64,000 bases of DNA from Onchocerca volvulus (lineage: Eukaryota; Nematoda; Chromadorea; Rhabditida; Onchocercidae), in the NCBI GenBank assembly GCA_000499405.2, contig HG738140.1:9203560-9267559 (forward strand), given 5' to 3'. Shown piece after piece: positions 62,082 through 64,000 of this stretch. Every line of letters starts with the position of its first letter. Position 1 is the first letter of the stretch. The position numbers and the translations under genes are program-made. The notes under the pieces were generated by a model. That model saw only the letters and a list, made by a program, of their open reading frames with translations, did no database searches and was not told the DNA's origin.

Positions 62082-64000
62082 AAAAATCTGTCCTTTATTT
62101 CTTATGTCTTTTTTATTATATGTTTTTTGCTAAAGTGCAATATAAGTGTAAAATTTTTGTGTTTTCGAGAACAATTTTAGGAAAGAAGAAAGGAAAAAAA
62201 CTCTATTCTTTCTTCTTTTCCTTTCTTTCTCAGATATTTCCTTTTTTTAACCATTTTTTTTTTTTTTTTTTTTTTCATTGCTTCGGAATCATTTTAGATT
62301 TTTATAAACTTTTCCATCTTTTTCATTAAAAAAGAGCCGAAATAACGATGATGCACTTCAAAAAAGCCTTCGTTTTCTGTTTAATTTACATCTTAATTTA
62401 AAACGCCACTCGCAGAAACACATACCAGAGAAAACACAAATCTTTCCACACCTCCATAATTCATTTTTCATTTTCTCCTCTTAATTTCGAGAGATAACAA
62501 AGAAATTTATGTTTCAACAACTTTTCGTAGTTTTTGATGAAACTTATTGGAACAAACTGATATCATTACGAGATTATTTTCTGAACTGGTAATAAATTCT
62601 AGTTGAAAATCGTATGACAATTGATTTTTATCCTTCTCTACTTAGTAATTAGGAACAACTATAATTAATGAAGTTAAATTTTTGATAAGAAAAGACGAAA
62701 TGTTAGACGATATTTTGCGGAGTAACATGGAATTCTGAGCTGTTATTTCACTATGTTTACATATTATTCTTCGACTTATCTCAACATCTGTTTCTCATTT
62801 GTAATCGTTGCAGTGTATTTTAAAATATGTAATATGATGAGGTAGAAACACCAATAATAATTAATATAAAATTAAAATAAAGCAAAAAAAAGTTTGTTTG
62901 CGAGATTATATTTGAATGAATCATCAATAAATTTAATCAACCTGTATGTATTTCCCTGTCTATAATGGAATGTTAAATTATTTGTTGTGTTGATAAATCG
63001 AAGCATTAAATATGAAGCACAGATAGATTTACTCACTCCACTATTATGACTGATTACTCTTACTATGAAAGCTATTTAAATTGCAAATCCGAGTTAAACT
63101 AACAGCTCAACTGAGATGAGTTTGATCAAGTTGCTAATTACAACAGTCAATAGATTGTAATGCCCAGTTATTTTAATCTTTCAATTTGTATGTTTTGCCT
63201 TTTGAAAATTGAATTTATTTTGGACTTTTTTTTTCTTTTTTTGAAGTTATTCTAGAGTTTCATAGACTTGTCTTTCAAGGAATCAGATAATTTAGGATTG
63301 GAGATGTGGAATGGTTCCATTATTCTTCTATCATTTGATTAATATGTACTGTACAAGAGGAAACATTTGTGTGAGTTACATTCAAAGTTAGTAGGTCTTT
63401 TTAGCAAAATTGAATCGGAAATATTTTATAATTTCCCGATATAAATGCATTTTCTAAAATTTTTCGAGCTTTTATGATTCGAAGCAATAGAAAATTAGGA
63501 CTTTTGCTGACTTACCTTTATAATCAAAAATGAATCTAATTTGTCGCAGTTTATGCAAATAGCAATTGACAAATTGCAATGAATATTCAGCGATTGATAT
63601 TATTATTTTTAAAGAATAAATTATTATTCGAAAATCTCTGTAGTAAAATTAAACTATTGAAAAAAATTAATTGCTACTTTTGTTTGAAATGTGGACGTCA
63701 TTGAATGGAACCAAACTTTAGCTTCACTTCTGTTGAAATATTCTGAAACTGGAATAATTGCTTGCTCGACCCTTTTCTACTCGTAAAGGTGGATAATACC
63801 GGCTTGTACAATAAGCAAAATTAAATGCATTTACTGAACTTTAAATATTTTGGATTTTGTGAACCAGTTTAAAGTTTATTTTTTATCAAATATAAAAAAT
63901 GATTCGAAAATGCTTAAACTCTTTTTTTCGAATAAGTAATTCTAAAATCAACTAAATTCCTCTTTTTTAAAAGTAAAACTTTTAACAAAAAAAATTGTTG
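62082..64000. other. AT-rich flank, no gene seen
   Basis: If the GTPase start exon is real, its promoter lies at the low end of this interval. Poly(T) runs near 62250-62275 and 63230. No coding signal could be supported. Confidence 0.45.

Noticed and set aside
1..64000. tRNA, rRNA, spliced-leader or CRISPR sequences
   Set aside because: No cloverleaf with a GGTTCRANNCC arm, no rRNA landmarks, no SL1-like sequence and no regularly spaced direct repeats were seen on either strand by eye; tRNAscan-SE or an Rfam search would settle it.

Overview
The window is AT-rich eukaryotic DNA with short coding exons, consensus GT..AG introns (mostly 50 to 700 bases) and long homopolymer runs. The two identifiable proteins and the intron style fit a nematode; a filarial (clade III) worm is my inference from the base composition and intron sizes, not something the sequence proves. 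There are no operonic prokaryote-type genes, no rRNA and no tRNA that I can recognise.

Layout. The first 17.2 kb holds three spliced genes, all on the minus strand. From low to high coordinates they are: (i) a C9orf72 (ALFA-1) family DENN protein, 1011-6328, in about 18 exons; (ii) a compact non-receptor protein tyrosine phosphatase, 8708-12289, with intact P-loop, WPD loop and Q loop; (iii) a predicted secreted, cysteine-rich, then glutamine-rich protein that I cannot name, 13913-17181. Exon boundaries were set by hand from splice consensus, with reading phase checked at nearly every junction. One junction in the C9orf72 gene and the 5' end of the phosphatase gene remain unresolved.

The remaining 47 kb (17.2-64 kb) is gene-poor. 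It has isolated exon-like islands that stand out by higher GC, an open frame and splice sites in phase, separated by kilobases of AT-rich DNA. The best is a 26-codon minus-strand start exon at 62003-62081 that ends inside what looks like the P-loop of a Ras-like GTPase. Three other minus-strand islands (31.9, 38.5 and 48.8 kb) look like short start exons that all end in the same phase, as alternative first exons of one gene would. None of these could be assembled into a full gene, so they are reported with low confidence.

The same region carries several perfect or near-perfect hairpins (23.9, 29.1, 44.2 and 55.6 kb), a diverged 155-base tandem duplication (30.9-31.2 kb), microsatellites, a possible terminal fragment of a DNA transposon (55.9 kb), and clusters of TGACC half-sites (47.6-50 kb, 54.6-55.6 kb) that may be regulatory.

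Functionally, C9orf72 proteins work with SMCR8 and WDR41 in autophagy and lysosome control. Nothing in the layout ties the three genes into one pathway; they look like ordinary neighbours on one strand.
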